Origin: Prorocentrum cordatum
Lineage: Eukaryota > Sar > Dinophyceae > Prorocentrales > Prorocentraceae
Assembly (NCBI GenBank): GCA_963575745.1
Contig: CAUYUJ010009429.1
Location: forward strand, 1-34,326
Direction of reading: 5' to 3'
DNA length: 34,326 nucleotides
Positions within the stretch are counted from its first letter, which is position 1, and each line of letters starts with the position of its first letter. A model generated the notes under the pieces. The model searched no databases. It was not told where the DNA came from and was given only the letters and a program-made list of their open reading frames with translations. Position numbers and translations under genes: made by a program. Shown here one piece after another: positions 33,373-34,326 of this stretch.

Positions 33373-33515
33373 AAGGGGCGGCCTTCTCAGAAGGCTCCGA
33401 AGTCGTCCCGCCTTCTGAGAAGCCTTGCAGGCCTTCCTGGAGGACATAATACCCCCTCAGGAGGCGCGAAGGGTGTCTGGGAAGTCCCCCCCGCCTCCTC
33501 AGAAGGCCTTCTCCT
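33373..33515. repeat. Inverted repeat GCCTTCTCAGAAGGC family
   Basis: GGCCTTCTCAGAAGGCTC (33379) is itself palindromic at CCTTCTCAGAAGG and is followed by CCGCCTTCTGAGAAGCC (33408) and later CCTCAGAAGGCCTTCTC (33494). The three can pair in several ways. It looks like a small repeat cluster between possible exons. Confidence 0.55.
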
Positions 33516-33586
33516 CCTCACTTCCCTCGCTCGCCGCCGATCCTTGATCGATCTCCTCCGTCCGCCTGCTCACCGCCTGAGCCCCT

Positions 33587-33747
33587 CGAGGATCGACCGC
33601 GTCATCAGGGAGGACCGCGCATCGCCCCCCCTCGGCCGCGGCCGCCGCGCGACACCCACGTCCGAGCACGGCGCCTGGCGCCGGGAGGTGCGAGGACATG
33701 CGGATGCGGCAGGCAGGTGGCGCAGTGGGCGGCAGAACGGAGACCGG
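33587..33747 (+). CDS. Possible single exon, Arg-rich
   Basis: Following CCCCTCGAG, a GC3-rich frame reads RIDRVIREDRASPPLGRGR, then EHGAWRREVRGHADAAGRW and ends near GGGG|GTAGGG. It is bounded upstream by a CTCCTC pyrimidine tract and downstream by the GGA array, the usual setting of exons in this window. Unknown protein; start and partners not found. Confidence 0.3.
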
Positions 33748-33767
33748 GGGGGTAGGGAAGAAAGATC

Positions 33768-34326
33768 AGGAGGCGGAGGAGGAGGAGGAGGAGGAGGAGG
33801 AGGAGGGGGAGGAGGAGGAGGAGGAGGAAGAGGAGGAGGAGGAGGAGGAGGAAGAGGAGGCAGGAGGCGTGGGATGGGGAGGATGAGGAGGAGGAGGAGG
33901 AGGAGGAGGAGGAGGAGGAAGGAGGGAGGAGGAGGAGGTTTTTTTTTGGGGGGGGGGAAAAAAAAGGATGAACATTAGGAAAAGGAGGATTGGGAAAGGA
34001 TGGAGGTAGGAGCAGAGGAGGAGGAGAGGAGGAGGTGGAGGAGGAGGGGAGAGGAGGAAGGAGGAGGAGGAGAGGAGGAGGAGGAGGATGGGGAAAAGTG
34101 GAGGAAAAGGAGGATGATGTGGAGGAAAAGGTGGAGGAAAAGGTGGAGGATGGGGAAAAGGTGGAGGAAAAGGTGGAGGATGAGGAGGATGAGGATGAGG
34201 ATGAGGATGAGGATGAGGATGAGGATGAGGATGAGGATGAGGATGAGGATGAGGATGATGATGATGATGATGCTGATGCTGATGCTGATGATGATGATGC
34301 TGATGATGATGATGATGATGATGATG
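33768..34326. repeat. GGA, GGAAAA and GATGAG simple-sequence block at window end
   Basis: GGAGGA array to 33930, a T9/G9/A8 stretch at 33939-33966, GGTGGAGGAAAAGG units (34090-34180), then (GATGAG)n and GATGATGCT to the end. Frames through it are Glu/Gly or Ser/Pro artefacts. Confidence 0.85.

Overview
The window looks like nuclear DNA from a dinoflagellate, possibly a GC-rich free-living type such as Prorocentrum; the species cannot be fixed from sequence alone. The evidence is: (i) an 18-base stretch at 5950-5967 matching the dinoflagellate spliced leader at 17 positions, just upstream of a gene; (ii) genes cut into small GC3-rich exons whose phases only join if many introns are GC-AG with AG|GC at both borders; (iii) protein segments resembling families I know from memory as dinoflagellate-expanded; (iv) every supported gene lies on the + strand. 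Nothing prokaryotic, organellar or viral was seen.

Layout. 1-1320: GCGCTCGAAAT repeats, then TCC/GGA simple sequence. 1324-5316: gene 1, about eight exons, unknown protein ending in YDDQK repeats. 5317-5949: simple sequence. 5950-7761: leader relic and gene 2, a diverged methyltransferase-fold-like protein. 8456-11056: gene 3, a small lysine/alanine-rich protein whose last intron is a 1.2 kb element with terminal inverted repeats (TIRs). 11057-12411: intergenic, with palindromic repeats. 12412-16191: gene 4, the best gene model here (nine phase-consistent exons, 391 residues, RGG-rich segment). 16878-21821: gene 5, a broken member of a multi-exon family with two in-frame stops and nested TIR elements. 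22262-23129: end of gene 6. 23147-24273: 24-bp minisatellite and a pair of 76-bp repeats. 24274-27750: a huge GAT/GAG microsatellite block. 28336-31930: gene 7, an intronless, heavily damaged zinc-binding plus UPF1-like SF1 helicase pseudogene. 31930-34326: minisatellites, two possible exons and terminal GGA/GAT simple sequence.

No shared pathway links the genes. What ties the window together is genome dynamics: a unidirectional gene array, an apparent re-integrated cDNA (leader relic), TIR elements sitting in introns in the manner of introners, and pseudogene decay. Exon borders below were found by reading frames and splice-site phase by eye and have not been checked against transcripts. The very long open frames over the simple-sequence blocks are composition artefacts and are not annotated.
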